From NCBI GenBank assembly GCA_946221025.1, contig CAMIMS010000005.1:1-64000 (forward strand): DNA of 64,000 bases, written 5' to 3'. Positions 62,808 to 64,000 of the stretch are shown one piece after another. This stretch comes from an uncultured Pseudoclavibacter sp. GTDB lineage: Bacteria; Actinomycetota; Actinomycetes; Actinomycetales; Microbacteriaceae. Both the position numbers and the translations under genes were made by a program. Numbering within the stretch: the stretch's first letter is position 1; every line of letters begins with the position of its first letter. The notes below the pieces were generated by a model. It was not told where the DNA came from. It searched no databases and was given only the letters and a program-made list of their open reading frames with translations.

Positions 62808-64000
62808 CTATCGCCAGCCTTTCAGCCACTGCAAGAGATCCCAGTAGCTCGAAGGGATGAGAATCCCGTACCAGATCGGTGCGAAGAACACCGAGATCGC
62901 CGAGATAGCCCCGATCCATCCGAAGAGGAATCCGAGGCCGCGGGTGCGCTCGCGCCTGGGGGAGTTTTTCGTGCCGATCAGCTGCTGAATGATGAGCGTG
63001 ATCGCGATCGCCATGAACGGCAGCATGATGATCGCGTAGAAGTGGAACACCGAAGTGCGCGCGGTAATGATCCACGGCAGGAACCCGGCGAGGTAGCCCG
63101 CGAGCACGGCGGCGGCCTGCCAGGTGGGGCGGCGGAACATGAGGATGAGCAGCGCGACGATCGCGGCGGTTCCCATCCACCAGATCAGCGGGTTGGAGAT
63201 CGAGTTGATCGCGGAGACACAGGATTCCACCTGGCAGCCCGACCCGTCTCCGGCGGTCGAGTAGCGGTACGAGAACGCGGTCGGACGAAGCAGCAACGGC
63301 CACGTCCACGGGCCGGTGGCGTACGGGTGCTCCGCGGTCAGGTTCGAGTGAAACCGGAACGCCTCCACCTGGTAGTGCCACAGGTTTTGCAGCGGCAGCG
63401 GAACCCACGCCAGCGGCCCCTCCCAGGCGTTGTTCGTGTCCTCAGCCCAGTGGCGGTAGAAGCCGTTGTCGCTCATCAGCCACGGCGTCCAGGTGATGAG
63501 GTACGCGATGGCCGCGAGGGGAATCGTGAGGATGAACGAGGCCGGGCCCTGCTTCAGGAACGCGCCGCTCGCCCAGAACGTGACGCCGTATCGGCGACGC
63601 ACGAACATATCGGTCACGAGCGAGGCGACGCAGAAGAACGCGAGGAAGTACAGCCCCGACCACTTCACCGCCGACGCGGCGGCGAATGCGAGTGCCATGG
63701 CCATCAGCCACGGGCGGTTCCAGACCACCGGGCCCCAGGTCGGGCCGGTGTGCGCGGTGCGCTGGCGCACGGTCGCGTCGTACGGCGCCGGCGTGGGCGC
63801 TGCCGCCGCGTCGGTGGCAAGCGACGCGTATCCCTCGAGGTGGTCGATTCGCGCGGTCGGGTGTTGCGCATGCCACGAGGCGAGCTTCGCGGCGAGTTTC
63901 CGGCGTTGATCGTCTCGGTCGATGAGGAAGAACCAGAACCCGAGCAGCACGAAGAACGTGAGAATCCCATCCAGGATCGAGATGCGGCTGAGCACGATCG
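62808..64000 (-). CDS. Dolichyl/polyprenyl-phosphate-mannose protein mannosyltransferase (Pmt), C-terminal part
   Basis: Runs past the right edge, so the N-terminus and the catalytic Asp-Glu are missing. About 397 residues are visible with about eight helices. 'RISILDGILTFFVLLGFWFF' matches the Pmt TM segment before the 'DRDD' motif. 'LAFAAASAVKWSGLYFLAFF' is the conserved 'GxxKWSGLY' stretch. 'QNLWHYQVEAFRFHSNLTAE' with HPY is the periplasmic loop signature of actinobacterial Pmt. O-mannosylates secreted proteins during Sec export; the Thr/Ser-rich surface proteins in this window are possible substrates. Confidence 0.9.
   Translation of the reverse strand, partial: IVLSRISILDGILTFFVLLGFWFFLIDRDDQRRKLAAKLASWHAQHPTARIDHLEGYASLATDAAAAPTPAPYDATVRQRTAHTGPTWGPVVWNRPWLMAMALAFAAASAVKWSGLYFLAFFCVASLVTDMFVRRRYGVTFWASGAFLKQGPASFILTIPLAAIAYLITWTPWLMSDNGFYRHWAEDTNNAWEGPLAWVPLPLQNLWHYQVEAFRFHSNLTAEHPYATGPWTWPLLLRPTAFSYRYSTAGDGSGCQVESCVSAINSISNPLIWWMGTAAIVALLILMFRRPTWQAAAVLAGYLAGFLPWIITARTSVFHFYAIIMLPFMAIAITLIIQQLIGTKNSPRRERTRGLGFLFGWIGAISAISVFFAPIWYGILIPSSYWDLLQWLKGWR

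Overview
The window is GC-rich DNA from an actinomycete. A member of the Microbacteriaceae or a close relative is the best guess. This rests on the G/C-ending codons, many GTG/TTG starts, a class Ib nrdHIE set with a separate nrdF, a PASTA-domain Ser/Thr kinase, Pmt-type protein mannosylation and an NrdR-type double operator. Placement below order level is inference. No rRNA, tRNA, CRISPR array or insertion sequence was seen.

Layout. 1-4.2 kb: an EamA exporter and a truncated NAD(P)-binding protein, divergent from a LysR regulator; a small Rho-N-like protein; an NmrA-like protein; and an overlapping pair of CrcB/Fluc fluoride channels. 4.25-17.6 kb: an unusually elaborate phosphate-uptake locus, in the order pstC, pstA, membrane-anchored PstS, a 926-residue PstS-related protein, a third periplasmic-type binding protein, a CWB2 wall-binding protein, an LSTTG-bearing single-pass protein, a sortase-fold protein without catalytic residues, and pstB. 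A PHO-box-like repeat lies upstream. A PASTA kinase and a lytic transglycosylase follow (17.6-20.3 kb). 20.4-27.6 kb: three small membrane proteins with a common layout (one frameshifted), an ALDH, an acyltransferase-3 protein, a PRC-barrel protein and an MFS transporter.

27.8-49.3 kb: nrdHIE behind two NrdR-like boxes. nrdF lies 17 kb away. Between them are a WXG100-headed putative polymorphic toxin with an adjacent putative immunity protein, a toxin-tail remnant with a second immunity paralogue, an amidohydrolase/M20 amidase/MHS transporter/PucR cluster, a TPP enzyme, a CPH-type copper ATPase behind a CsoR-like operator, and a third, orphan immunity paralogue. 49.3-52.9 kb: three tandem paralogous membrane proteins. 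53-56 kb: a secreted metallophosphoesterase ending in the same CWB2 wall-binding repeats as the protein in the pst locus. 56.5-64 kb: a DIP1984-type protein, a GNAT acetyltransferase, HrpA helicase, an aldo/keto reductase and a Pmt mannosyltransferase cut by the window edge.

How it fits together. The most interesting hypothesis is a cell-surface phosphate-scavenging apparatus. A wall-bound phosphatase would release phosphate, several membrane- or wall-held binding proteins would capture it, and PstCAB would import it. A catalytically dead sortase-like membrane protein and its LSTTG neighbour would act as scaffold. The second candidate is the toxin/immunity family, which is dispersed as one complete pair, one eroded pair and one orphan.
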